Below are positions 30,847 to 40,392 of a DNA stretch of 64,000 bases, in pieces. The DNA lies in the NCBI GenBank assembly GCA_009692305.1, contig SHZK01000007.1:50162-114161 (forward strand), written 5' to 3'. This DNA is from Gammaproteobacteria bacterium (GTDB lineage: Bacteria; Pseudomonadota; Gammaproteobacteria; Pseudomonadales; Pseudohongiellaceae). The translations under genes and the position numbers were made by a program. The notes under the pieces were generated by a model. That model saw nothing but the letters and a program-made list of their open reading frames with translations. It had not been told where the DNA came from and did no database searches. Within the stretch, counting starts at the first letter, position 1. Every line of letters begins with the position of its first letter.

Positions 30847-31965
30847 ATGAACAGCAGCTCCCACAAGCTCGCCATGGCAATAACACTAATCAGCGCAGCA
30901 GCAGTGTCGCCGGTTCAGGCTGGCTTCGATCAATGGCAAATCAGTGAAGTATTCAGTTCGGCCGACGGTTCGATTCAGTTCATAGAATTGTTTACCAGTG
31001 CCGCCAATCAGCAAGACCTTAACGGTCAGTAACTCACCACCAGCAATAGCACCGGTCAGTTACAGAATACCCTCCAGCTAAACAAGAATCTGAGCGGCAC
31101 TGCAGCCAACAAGAATGTTTCGATCGGGACACGGGCGTTTGCAACCCTGACCGGATTGACGCCGGATTACCTCATCAATCCAGGCTTTCTCTTGACCAGC
31201 GGCGGCACGATCAATTTTGCCAATGGCGCCGCCACCCTGGGCTACCAGGCTGGCCAAATTCCACTCAATGGTGTGCAGTCAATCAATGGTAATCGCAGCG
31301 CCGGTATCGCTAGGCCAACCAATTTCGCCAATGGAGTGACTGCCACCATAGTGGCCCCGGTACCTGCCAGTTTCAATGCAACTACTTCGGTGTTGAATTT
31401 GCCAGTGGTGGATATACCGACAGTCGGACTTGCCAATTTATCTTTTGATATGAATGTGGCAACAGTCCGGTTTGCGCTGCGTAATGATTTTTTTCTGTAC
31501 GCTGGCGGAATTATTGCGGGCGACAATGCTGCCCGCTTGCTGCCTGGAAATATATTGTCGATTCCAGCGCTGACAATTGGCAATGAGCGCTATGCCTTCA
31601 AGCTGTCGGTAGTGGGCGACAACCCCGTCACGTTCGGCAAGCTGACTGATATTGTCGTTACTAACCCGACTCCGGCCCCGACTCCAACGCCCTTGCCAAC
31701 AGCTTTGCAACAGAGTATCGCCAGAGGCGAGCAGCAATACGGGCAGCAGTGCGCAGAATGTCATGGAGCAACAGGTGAGGGTGGTTTTAGTCAGGGTTTA
31801 TTTGGACCGCTGTTGGGGGTGGGCCCTTTTGACACTTTTGCTGCACTGCGTCCAAAGATTGACCAGAGCATGCCACCCCAGTCACCGGCGAGTTGCAGGG
31901 ATAGTGCAACTTCAACCTGTGCAACCGATGTAGCGAACTACATTCTGAATGTCTTTAAGCACTAA
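30847..31965 (+). pseudogene. Secreted protein with C-terminal cytochrome c domain; reading frame interrupted by in-frame TAA
   Basis: Signal peptide and N-terminal domain (MNSSSHKLAMAITLISAAAVSPVQAGFDQWQISEVFSSADGSIQFIELF...) stops at TAA 31030-31032; the same frame continues to YGQQCAECHGATGEGGF...MPPQ at the C-terminus. Confidence 0.75.
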
Positions 31966-31986
31966 GCAGAGCGCCTATACCTTCCG

Positions 31987-32847
31987 CTATTTTCGGCGCA
32001 CACTGACCAGAGTAGAGGTTACTTTTAGCAGTTTGATCTGCCTGCTGTCAGCGTTCAGCACAGTAATCAGGAAAGGGCCGACGTTGATGGTTTCGCCTCG
32101 CTCCGGTATATACCCGAATTGTTTCAGCGCCAGACCACCGACAGTGGCAAATTCCTGGTCGTTGAATTTGGTCTTGAAATATTCGTTGAATGCGTCCAGC
32201 GGGGTGAGCGCCTTGACAATGAAATTCTCATCATCAAATTTCTTGATATAGCTTTCATCATCGACGTCGTGCTCGTCTTCTATCTCGCCAACGATTTGCT
32301 CCAATACATCCTCAATTGTTACAGCTCCGCACACGCTGCCATACTCGTCTATCACAATTGCCATATGATGCCGGGTCTCGCGAAATTCGCGCAGCAAAAC
32401 ATTCAGGCGTTTGCTTTCGGGTATGAACGTTGCTGGCCGGACCACATCGCGCAAATTGAATTTTTCCGTATTGTCACTGAGGATTAAAGGCAACAAGTCC
32501 TTGGCTAGGAGGATGCCAATGACGTTATCAACATTTTCACCAATTACCGGGAAGCGCGAGTGAGAGGCTTTGGCGACAAGCTCGACAATTTCAGCAATAG
32601 GCATCTTCGCGGGAACAGTGACCACCTGCGAGCGTGGAATCATGATGTCCCGCACCTGCATGCTGGAAAACTGCAGCGCGCCTTCAATAATTCCAAGGGC
32701 ATCAGCATCCAGCACCTGATCCTGTTTGGCATTGCGCAGCAATTCCAGCAGGCTCCTGGTGTCAGTCGGCTCGTCCGAGAAAACCTGGGCAATTTTATCG
32801 ATCCAGGATCTGGGTCGTGGTTCGGTACTGGGTTGCTCGTCTGTCAT
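31987..32847 (-). CDS. corC: CBS-domain Mg/Co efflux-type protein CorC
   Basis: MQVRDIMIPRSQVVTVPAKMPIAEIVELVAKASHSRFPVIGENVDNVIGILLAKDLL; CorC_HlyC domain; next to ybeY-phoH. Confidence 0.93.
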   Translation of the reverse strand: MTDEQPSTEPRPRSWIDKIAQVFSDEPTDTRSLLELLRNAKQDQVLDADALGIIEGALQFSSMQVRDIMIPRSQVVTVPAKMPIAEIVELVAKASHSRFPVIGENVDNVIGILLAKDLLPLILSDNTEKFNLRDVVRPATFIPESKRLNVLLREFRETRHHMAIVIDEYGSVCGAVTIEDVLEQIVGEIEDEHDVDDESYIKKFDDENFIVKALTPLDAFNEYFKTKFNDQEFATVGGLALKQFGYIPERGETINVGPFLITVLNADSRQIKLLKVTSTLVSVRRK

Positions 32848-32888
32848 GTATTTATTCGACTCTTTGCGAGTAATAGCTGCTCGTCGAT

Positions 32889-33368
32889 TTAATTATTATG
32901 TGGCACATAGGGATCGGAAATGTCGAGAGTAAGCAAGGCATTGATTTCCAGTTGTTCCATCGCGTGTCTGTCAGACTCCGCTGCGTGATCGTAGCCTAAT
33001 AGATGTAATATGCCGTGAATGGTCAGGTGAGCCCAGTGTGCTTCCAACTGCTTCTTCTGTTCGCTGGCTTCCCGCGCAACTATGTATGGGCAAATCACCA
33101 GGTCTCCGAGCGGCTTATAGCTAATGGCACTTGTCAGGTTGTCAGGAAATTCGCTGGCGAAGGACAATACATTCGTTGCAGCAGTCTTGCCCCGGTATTT
33201 TGCATTCAGCTCTGCTGCTGTTTGTTCAGTCACGAAGCTCAGGCTCACGCTGTTATCCTGTTTGAATAAGGCGGCATCAAGTGCCGCGCGAATCCACTTG
33301 GAACACAGTGTTGCATCAGGCGCCCAGTCGTCAGTGGAGTCGTTGCGTAGATCAACTGTCACTTTCAT
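32889..33368 (-). CDS. ybeY: Endoribonuclease YbeY
   Basis: LTIHGILHLLGYDHAAESDRHAMEQLE zinc motif; overlaps phoH end. Confidence 0.94.
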   Translation of the reverse strand: MKVTVDLRNDSTDDWAPDATLCSKWIRAALDAALFKQDNSVSLSFVTEQTAAELNAKYRGKTAATNVLSFASEFPDNLTSAISYKPLGDLVICPYIVAREASEQKKQLEAHWAHLTIHGILHLLGYDHAAESDRHAMEQLEINALLTLDISDPYVPHNN

Positions 33369-34362
33369 TGAACTGGGTAATTTCCTGGTTGCCAAGTTTG
33401 GTAACAGTGCGGCGATCATGCGCTTCATATGCCTCGACGATGCGCTGTACCAGGCGGTGGCGTACCACATCCTTGGCGCTAAAATAAGTGAAGCTGATGT
33501 CCTGCACGCCTTCCAATACCTTGATGACATGCACCAGACCGGAGCGCGTGCCTTTTGGTAAATCGATCTGGGTTACGTCGCCGGTAATTACTGCCGTAGA
33601 GCCAAAACCGATTCGAGTCAAAAACATTTTCATTTGTGCGCAGGTAGTATTCTGACTCTCATCCAGAATAATAAACGAGTTATTCAGCGTGCGTCCGCGC
33701 ATATAAGCCAGCGGTGCCACCTCGATAACATTTTTCTCAATCAGGCGGCTAACTTTTTCGAAACCAAGCATTTCATAAAGGGCATCATAAAGAGGGCGCA
33801 GATAAGGATCGATTTTCTGCGCGAGGTCCCCGGGAAGAAAGCCGAGTTTTTCGCCAGCTTCGACCGCAGGACGCACCAGCAGGATCCGATGTACCTGTTC
33901 ACTCTGCAACGCCTCAACCGCACAGGCGACGGCCAGATAGGTTTTGCCGGTACCGGCCGGACCAATTCCGAAATTGATGTCGAATTCGCGAATACTGTCC
34001 ACATATTCACGCTGGTTGTCGCCGCGCGGCTTTACTGATGTGCGCGGAGTTTTTACCAGGAATTCAGCAGCAGGCACGGCTGCGGAGGATGCCTGGCGAA
34101 CATCCTGCAGTGCCAGATGTATGGCATTTGGGCTCAAGGTCGAGCCCTGAGCGGTTGCGGCATACAGGGATTCCAGCAACCCACCTGCGTCAGCCACTGC
34201 GGACTCGCTACCCGATAAATGGAAGACATTGCCCCGTTGCTGAATTTTCAGCGTCAGGGAAGTTTCAATCTGATGGATGTGCTCATTGAGTCGCCCGCAG
34301 AGATTGGAGAGTCGCTGGGCGTTGTCTGGCAGCAGGGTCAGACTCAAGGTATGGGTTGTCAT
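33352..34362 (-). CDS. ybeZ: PhoH-like ATPase (YbeZ)
   Basis: FGIGPAGTGKTYLAVACAVEAL; FIILDESQNTTCAQMKMFLTRIGFGSTAVITGDVTQIDLP. Confidence 0.95.
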   Translation of the reverse strand: MTTHTLSLTLLPDNAQRLSNLCGRLNEHIHQIETSLTLKIQQRGNVFHLSGSESAVADAGGLLESLYAATAQGSTLSPNAIHLALQDVRQASSAAVPAAEFLVKTPRTSVKPRGDNQREYVDSIREFDINFGIGPAGTGKTYLAVACAVEALQSEQVHRILLVRPAVEAGEKLGFLPGDLAQKIDPYLRPLYDALYEMLGFEKVSRLIEKNVIEVAPLAYMRGRTLNNSFIILDESQNTTCAQMKMFLTRIGFGSTAVITGDVTQIDLPKGTRSGLVHVIKVLEGVQDISFTYFSAKDVVRHRLVQRIVEAYEAHDRRTVTKLGNQEITQFNESDS

Positions 34363-34461
34363 GCAGGTAGAATCAAGCCTCTATTGGTAGAGTATGGGTG
34401 AGGAGCGCGGGTCAGTATATCAAGCAATGTGTCGAATTGTCGTGTTAAAACCCGGCGCAAA

Positions 34462-35841
34462 CTAGAGGCGGCCCAGCAAGGAATTGGGCAGGGCATCAGT
34501 AATCGTAACCGTGACGAATTGGCCGATGAGTGCAGGATCAGCACAAGCGAAGTTCACGACCCGATTATTCTCAGTTCTGCCTTGTAGATCACCAATACCT
34601 TTTCTCGAATGGCCAGTGACCAGAATCGGTTGCTCGCTACCAACCATAGACTCACTGATCGCGTTGGCCTGCTGGATGATTTGCGACTGCAAGATTGTGA
34701 GGCGGTGCTTCTTCTCTTGCTCGGGTGTGCTGTCGGTCAGATCTGCTGCTGGAGTACCGGGACGAGCGCTGTAGATGAAGCTGAATGAGGTGTCGTAACC
34801 AATTTCAATGATCAGCTTCATCGTGTCTTCGAAATCTTTGTTGGTCTCGCCGGGAAAGCCGACGATGAAATCGGATGAAAGGCTGATCCCGGGCCGGATT
34901 TTACGTAACTTGCGAATGATGGATTTGTATTCGAGCACAGTGTGCCCGCGTTTCATCGCGGCCAGAATCCGGTCTGAGCCGCTTTGCACAGGTAGATGCA
35001 AATGATTAACCAGTTCGGGTACCTGCGCGTAAGCCTCGATCAAATTGTCAGAAAATTCGATGGGGTGCGAAGTGGTGTAGCGAATGCGATCGATGCCTGC
35101 AATGCTGGCTATGTAGTTTATCAGCAGGGCCAGGTCAACCACTTTGCCGTCATGGCTCAGGCCGCGATAGGCGTTCACATTCTGTCCCAGCAAATTAATC
35201 TCTCTTACACCCTGTTGCGCAAGATGCACAGCCTCGGCCAGCACATCATCCAACGGTCGGCTGACTTCTTCACCTCTGGTGTAAGGCACCACGCAGAAAC
35301 TGCAGTACTTGCTGCAACCTTCCATGACCGTGAGAAAAGCCTGACAGGAATCGCTTTGCGGTTGCGGCAAGTGGTCAAACTTTTCGATTTCCGGGAAACT
35401 GATGTCCACCACGGGCCGACCGGGCCTGGACTGCGCCAGCAACTGCGGGAGTTTATGCAGGGTTTGGGGGCCGAACACGACATCGACGTAGGGGGCACGT
35501 TTGCCGATGGCGGCACCTTCCTGACTGGCAACGCAGCCGCCCACTGCTATCTTCAGTTCCGGCTTTAATTCTTTCAAGCGGCGCCAACGACCCAGTTGGT
35601 GAAACACCTTCTCCTGGGCTTTTTCGCGGATCGAACAGGTATTGAGCAGCAACAGGTCAGCTTCTTCTGCCGTGGCAACCACTACCGTGCTCTCGGTTGC
35701 GCGCAATAAATCCAGCATCCGCGCGGAATCATACTCGTTCATCTGACAGCCTTGAGTCTTGATGAAAACCTTCCTGGGGACGGCATCCGGGCTGCTAACC
35801 GGGACCTTGTTCTGGTCTGGAATCATATAGGTGTTTGCCAA
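34462..35841 (-). CDS. miaB: tRNA-2-methylthio-N6-dimethylallyladenosine synthase MiaB
   Basis: [41 protein letters not shown]-type C-terminus. Confidence 0.97.
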   Translation of the reverse strand: MANTYMIPDQNKVPVSSPDAVPRKVFIKTQGCQMNEYDSARMLDLLRATESTVVVATAEEADLLLLNTCSIREKAQEKVFHQLGRWRRLKELKPELKIAVGGCVASQEGAAIGKRAPYVDVVFGPQTLHKLPQLLAQSRPGRPVVDISFPEIEKFDHLPQPQSDSCQAFLTVMEGCSKYCSFCVVPYTRGEEVSRPLDDVLAEAVHLAQQGVREINLLGQNVNAYRGLSHDGKVVDLALLINYIASIAGIDRIRYTTSHPIEFSDNLIEAYAQVPELVNHLHLPVQSGSDRILAAMKRGHTVLEYKSIIRKLRKIRPGISLSSDFIVGFPGETNKDFEDTMKLIIEIGYDTSFSFIYSARPGTPAADLTDSTPEQEKKHRLTILQSQIIQQANAISESMVGSEQPILVTGHSRKGIGDLQGRTENNRVVNFACADPALIGQFVTVTITDALPNSLLGRL

Positions 35842-36017
35842 GCAAGCTCTGCGAAAAGGGGCGCGATTATAGCAGTCGGGTTGAAAAACGTCGAAATATC
35901 CTGATATTACGGTTACTCTTGCGACATTACTGCCCCAGCCTCCGTTGCTGGCTAGCGATCAGGTCGCGCCGAGTTGCCTTCTGAAGCCCCGCAAAAGTTC
36001 TAAGAGATTGATATTTA

Positions 36018-36353
36018 ATGGGAAATCTGTCTGAAATTTACAAGATCACGTTTTTGAACAAAGGCAAGGTGTATGAAGTCTTTGTGAAACAGGTGTATCA
36101 GAGCGATTTGTACGGTTTTATTGAAATCGAGGATTTCCTGTTCGATGAACTTTCCCAGTTGGTGGTGGATCCCAGCGAAGAGAAGCTCAAGGCTGAATTC
36201 AATGGGGTGCGGCGCAGTTTCATCCCTATCCAGGCGATTATCAGGATCGATGAGGTGGAAAAGACCGGAGTCGCCAAGATTTCCAGTGGCGATAACGTAA
36301 CCATGTTTCCGGTCTCATTGGTTGGTGGTAAGGCAGAGAAGAAAGATTCCTAA
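36018..36353 (+). CDS. DUF1820 family protein
   Basis: YKITFLNKGKVYEVFVKQVYQSDLYGFIEIEDFLFDE...VRRSFIPIQAIIRIDEVEK. Confidence 0.85.
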   Translation: MGNLSEIYKITFLNKGKVYEVFVKQVYQSDLYGFIEIEDFLFDELSQLVVDPSEEKLKAEFNGVRRSFIPIQAIIRIDEVEKTGVAKISSGDNVTMFPVSLVGGKAEKKDS

Positions 36354-37356
36354 TCCCGCTGTAACAAGTCCATCCGCGCATCCTTATTCAGGACTAACCC
36401 CGGAAAAGGTACTCGCTGCCGTGGAAAGTCTCGGTTTCGAGCCTGACGCACGCATTTTTGCCCTCAACAGCTACGAAAACCGGGTCTATCAGGTGGGCAT
36501 TACCGATGGTCCTTCGCTAATCGTCAAGTTCTACCGACCCGAGCGCTGGAGTAATGCACAGATTCTCGAAGAACACCGTTTTACCGAGCAACTAGCCGAG
36601 TTTGAGCTGCCGGTGGTGACTCCAATTCACTGCGACAGCAGTGGCACACTGTCTGAATTCGAGAATTTCAGGGTGGCTGTATTTCCACAGTTCATTGGCA
36701 GACCGCCAGAACTCGATAATCTCGATAATCTGCTGGTGATGGGACGCTTCATTGCCCGCATCCATGCGGTTGGGGCGACCAGTAAATTCAAGCATCGAGT
36801 GAGCCTCAGTGTTGACCGCTTCGCCGTACAGAGCAGGCAGTATCTGCTGGAGCATGATTTCATTCCATCCAGCCTGCTGCGCGCCTATGAAACCCTGAGT
36901 CAGGATTTGATTGGAAGGGTTGAGGACAGATTCAAGGCGGCGGGCAAGCTCACCACCTTGCGCATTCACGGTGATTGTCATCCGGGCAACGTGCTATGGA
37001 AGCAGGAGACGCCGACTTTTGTGGATTTTGATGACGCCATGCAAGGCCCGGCGATTCAAGACCTGTGGATGCTGCTCGCGGGCGACCGCGATCAGCGGCA
37101 GGCGCAACTGCTGGAGTTGGTGGAAGGTTATAACGAGTTTTATGATTTTCGGGTCGCCGAACTCCCACTCATCGAATCGCTGCGCACCATGCGCATCATG
37201 CATTACAGCGCCTGGCTAGCACGCCGTTGGCAGGATCCAGCCTTTCCCCTCAGCTTTCCCTGGTTCAATACCGAGCGTTATTGGGCTGAACACATCCTCG
37301 AGTTACGCGAGCAACTTGCCATTCTGGATGAGCCACCGCTGCAACTGATGCAGTAA
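36322..37356 (+). CDS. srkA: Serine/threonine stress-response kinase SrkA (YihE/RdoA) family
   Basis: NSYENRVYQVGITDGPSLIVKFYRPERWS; RIHGDCHPGNVLWKQETPTFVDFDDAMQGPAIQDLWMLLAGD; start uncertain. Confidence 0.9.
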   Translation: MVVRQRRKIPNPAVTSPSAHPYSGLTPEKVLAAVESLGFEPDARIFALNSYENRVYQVGITDGPSLIVKFYRPERWSNAQILEEHRFTEQLAEFELPVVTPIHCDSSGTLSEFENFRVAVFPQFIGRPPELDNLDNLLVMGRFIARIHAVGATSKFKHRVSLSVDRFAVQSRQYLLEHDFIPSSLLRAYETLSQDLIGRVEDRFKAAGKLTTLRIHGDCHPGNVLWKQETPTFVDFDDAMQGPAIQDLWMLLAGDRDQRQAQLLELVEGYNEFYDFRVAELPLIESLRTMRIMHYSAWLARRWQDPAFPLSFPWFNTERYWAEHILELREQLAILDEPPLQLMQ

Positions 37357-37362
37357 GCAGCT

Positions 37363-38268
37363 TCACACTTGAATGCCAGCGCCACCGATCAGTTCAGCAT
37401 TGGTCATGTACACATGCGGCAGGCCGGACTCACGCAGACCCTCAATGCCCGCAGCTTCATCCTGCAGCATGGCTATGGTGGCCATGGAGCCGGCGACAGT
37501 GCACAGATTCGCCGCGATGCTCACGGCGCGCAGGCCAGCACAGGGCCAGCCGGTTTTGGGATTCAGGATATGACTATAGCGTTTACCCTCATGGATGAAG
37601 CAGCGCTCGTAGTCGCCACTGCTGGCGAGTCCGCCATCCAGTAATTCGATTGTTGCCATCAGCGAGTCCGGCGCTTGCGGGTTTATGATGCCCACTGTCC
37701 ACGGAGCTGGCCCGGGTTGGGGGCCAATCACTGCGAAGTCGCCGCCCAGATTTACCAGACCATGGCGCACCCCAAGTTTGCGTCCCAGCCTGGCTGCAGT
37801 ATCAGCCGCGTATTCTTTGACGATACCGCCGAAATCAATTTCCATTCCTGCCGGCATCAATAGCCGGCCTTGGCGCCATTTCAGTTTATGCAAGCCGACA
37901 TGGCTGCGTGCCTGGTCGATGAGTTCCTGTGACGGCACGCGGGCCTGCCTGAAATCCCAGATTCGATTGAGCACTCCTGCAGTAATATCAAACAGACCAG
38001 CACTTTGTTCGTAGCAACTGAGGGCATGCTGGAACAGGGATTTCGTTTCGCTGTCGAGACGAATGCCCATGGGCTTGCCTGCTGCCAGATTTATATCCGT
38101 CACGAAACTGTCATGGCGAAAACGCGAGTATTTCTTTTCCAGCCGATGCACTTCGGACGCCATGTCGCGTATAACAGTCTTAGCATGGATGCGCGATTCA
38201 GCATAAATCTGCATCTCGCAAGTACTGCCCATGGCCGTAAATGCGAAACGTTTAAGCGAAAGATTCAT
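37363..38268 (-). CDS. apbE: ApbE family FAD:protein FMN transferase
   Basis: MGSTCEMQIYAES...EIDFGGIVKEYAADTAARLGRKLGVRHGLVNLGGDFAVIGPQP; YSHILNPKTGWPCAGLRAVSI. Confidence 0.9.
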   Translation of the reverse strand: MNLSLKRFAFTAMGSTCEMQIYAESRIHAKTVIRDMASEVHRLEKKYSRFRHDSFVTDINLAAGKPMGIRLDSETKSLFQHALSCYEQSAGLFDITAGVLNRIWDFRQARVPSQELIDQARSHVGLHKLKWRQGRLLMPAGMEIDFGGIVKEYAADTAARLGRKLGVRHGLVNLGGDFAVIGPQPGPAPWTVGIINPQAPDSLMATIELLDGGLASSGDYERCFIHEGKRYSHILNPKTGWPCAGLRAVSIAANLCTVAGSMATIAMLQDEAAGIEGLRESGLPHVYMTNAELIGGAGIQV

Positions 38269-38315
38269 GAGTGATGTTTGTGCTTATTATGCGGTTTGGG
38301 CAATGCGGATACTGT

Positions 38316-39485
38316 CTAGAATGAGTACTCGATACCGAGTGAAACTCTGTTGTATTGCACCAGTGCGGTGCTGGGTTGCTCGACCTCGTAGGCGGAGTAT
38401 TGCTCATTGGCCAGGTAGCGCTCTGCAGTGAGGGTGGCGGTCCAGTCGCCGCGGTCGGCGATCAGGCCAAGGCCGCCACTGACAGCGCCGAAGGCAGACA
38501 AGCGATAATCACTGGATTGATAGGTGCGCAGTGGTGCGAGGAAATTATCCTGATTGGTAAAGAAGTCCGCTGCCGACTGGCTGTAATAGCGCACTGTGGG
38601 CACCAGCCGAAAAATGTCCCCGAGATTCTGGTGCCAGGCCATATCGAATGTATGCGAGCTGACGCCAAAATCGTCGTGATAGTAACGATAGTTGAGGTGC
38701 AGGGCGGCATCGGCATTGAGAAAGAAATGCCGGTATGAGTTGGACCAGGCGATTTGGGTTTTGTCCCCCGGCCTGATGTCGCGCAGCTTGTACGGATCGT
38801 TGAGAAAGCCTGACTGCTCGGTGATGCTGAGAGCGGATTGCATGGTCGACACGCTATCGATGATCTGGCTCACAGACACAAACACTGAGCTGCTGCTTTT
38901 GTCGGCGCTGACTACCCGATTGAATAGTGGTGCATCAGTCGGGAAAATAGCGTCGTCAGAATAACTGAGCCCTATGGCAAGTGTGGTGAGGTCATTGTTG
39001 AAGTGGCGCTCGCCGTTTATGCCGACGTAACTGGCGCGATAGTCATCCTCTTCGGAGTAGCCGATATTGCCGCCGATGCGGCCATTCTCCAGATAATAAC
39101 TGCCGCCAACGGAAATTTCCGAACGGCGATCTCTGATGCCACTGGCGCCGCTCAGATTCACTACTGGCTTGCCATCGAACCCTTGTGTAGTAAACCAGGG
39201 AGATGCGCCACTCAAGGATTCGTAATTGGCGTCAACCTGCAATGCATAGTTTCTGCCGACTGGAGTGATTAATCGGAATTGATGTACGTCGATGTCATAT
39301 CTGTCAAGGTCGCCGAACAGCACTTCGCTGCGTGACAGATCATCTTCCTTATAGTTGGAAATCTTGTATGAGAGCGTGTTCTGCAGGGGCGGCGCATCGG
39401 CGCCAGCAATCCCGGGAAGCGCCAGCGCGGTAGTAGAGAGAGCCAGCAAACTACGTGATCGCATAGGTTGCATCGGACGCATCAC
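38316..39485 (-). CDS. DUF3570-like predicted outer-membrane beta-barrel protein
   Basis: Signal peptide; Arg/Asp/Tyr-rich alternating beta-strand sequence ending in aromatic residue (GIEYSF); position next to DUF4266-like gene. Confidence 0.75.
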   Translation of the reverse strand: MMRPMQPMRSRSLLALSTTALALPGIAGADAPPLQNTLSYKISNYKEDDLSRSEVLFGDLDRYDIDVHQFRLITPVGRNYALQVDANYESLSGASPWFTTQGFDGKPVVNLSGASGIRDRRSEISVGGSYYLENGRIGGNIGYSEEDDYRASYVGINGERHFNNDLTTLAIGLSYSDDAIFPTDAPLFNRVVSADKSSSSVFVSVSQIIDSVSTMQSALSITEQSGFLNDPYKLRDIRPGDKTQIAWSNSYRHFFLNADAALHLNYRYYHDDFGVSSHTFDMAWHQNLGDIFRLVPTVRYYSQSAADFFTNQDNFLAPLRTYQSSDYRLSAFGAVSGGLGLIADRGDWTATLTAERYLANEQYSAYEVEQPSTALVQYNRVSLGIEYSF

Positions 39486-39491
39486 GGGAAA

Positions 39492-39713
39492 CTAGTTACA
39501 GCCGCAACCACCGCCAGCGGCGCTGTTGCCGCCGGAAGAGGCTTCTTTGCTGAAGAAAATATGGTCGTTCAATGCGCTTTCCAGACCGTCCGCATCCCAG
39601 GCCATCTCGGTCCTAGCCAACTGACCGCGTTCCCAGGCGCGCACTGGTGTGCAGGCATTCACGGCAAGAGCACACACGACCAGCAGCAGGGGGCAGCGCA
39701 TCCGTGCCAGCAT
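39492..39713 (-). CDS. DUF4266-like small lipoprotein with C-terminal SKEASSGGNSAAGGGCGCN
   Basis: Lipobox ALAVNACTPV; VRAWERGQLARTEMAWDADGLESALNDHIFFSKEASSGGNSAAGGGCGCN. Confidence 0.8.
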   Translation of the reverse strand: MLARMRCPLLLVVCALAVNACTPVRAWERGQLARTEMAWDADGLESALNDHIFFSKEASSGGNSAAGGGCGCN

Positions 39714-40235
39714 CTAGTTGTCTGCCAGTAACTTGATTACTTCTTCTTCAATGAGTTCCATATCGCCGTCGCGAAAACCCATGTGTACCATCTTTACAGT
39801 GCCATCGGGTGCAATCAGGTAGGAAGTAGGCATGCCGATTACTTCGAATAGCTCGGCAGTTACGCCATCCGGATCCGAAGGAATCAGAAAGTCCAGCGGT
39901 GTGTCCAGCAGAAAATCCAGGCCGTCTTCGACCGGATTGTCCACGTTGATCGCCACGATCTCGAAACCTTGATCCTTGTATTTGTGATACATCGCGTTAT
40001 ACAGCGGCAATGATTTCAGGCACGGCGCGCACCAGGACGCCCAGAAGTCCACATAAACTGTCTTGCCGCGCAGGCCTTCGAGGGCAATGGCTGGCTGCTC
40101 CGCATGGATCGAAGGCAGCGTGAAATTCGGGGCCTGCTCACCTGCTTCTGCTGCCAGCGCAGAACTGCCTATGCTGATAGCTAGTATGGCGATGGTGCTC
40201 TGCAGACTGTGCCTGAGGGTCAGTACGGTTGCCAT
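39714..40235 (-). CDS. TlpA/ResA-like periplasmic thioredoxin
   Basis: VDFWASWCAPCLKSLPLYNAMYHKYKDQGFEIVAINVD; signal peptide. Confidence 0.9.
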   Translation of the reverse strand: MATVLTLRHSLQSTIAILAISIGSSALAAEAGEQAPNFTLPSIHAEQPAIALEGLRGKTVYVDFWASWCAPCLKSLPLYNAMYHKYKDQGFEIVAINVDNPVEDGLDFLLDTPLDFLIPSDPDGVTAELFEVIGMPTSYLIAPDGTVKMVHMGFRDGDMELIEEEVIKLLADN

Positions 40236-40392
40236 GATGATTCCTTATGCTGGTATTAATTCATGATTGAAATGCGCAGCGAGGGATTGCTGTGCCTGCT
40301 TGCTGCATTTGACCCTGCGCGGCCTGAATTTAATTCAAGCGTCATTCATGGTAACGCACCAGATTGCAAGCCGTCTACAACTTGGGTCTTGC

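Noticed and set aside
31640-31710. Repeat (ccgactccggccccgactccaacgccc) as a mobile or regulatory element
   Set aside because: It simply encodes the Pro/Thr linker of the cytochrome protein.
35842-36017. tRNA gene in the intergenic region beside miaB
   Set aside because: No T-loop (GGTTCRA) and acceptor pairing could be found by eye; tRNA scanning would be needed.
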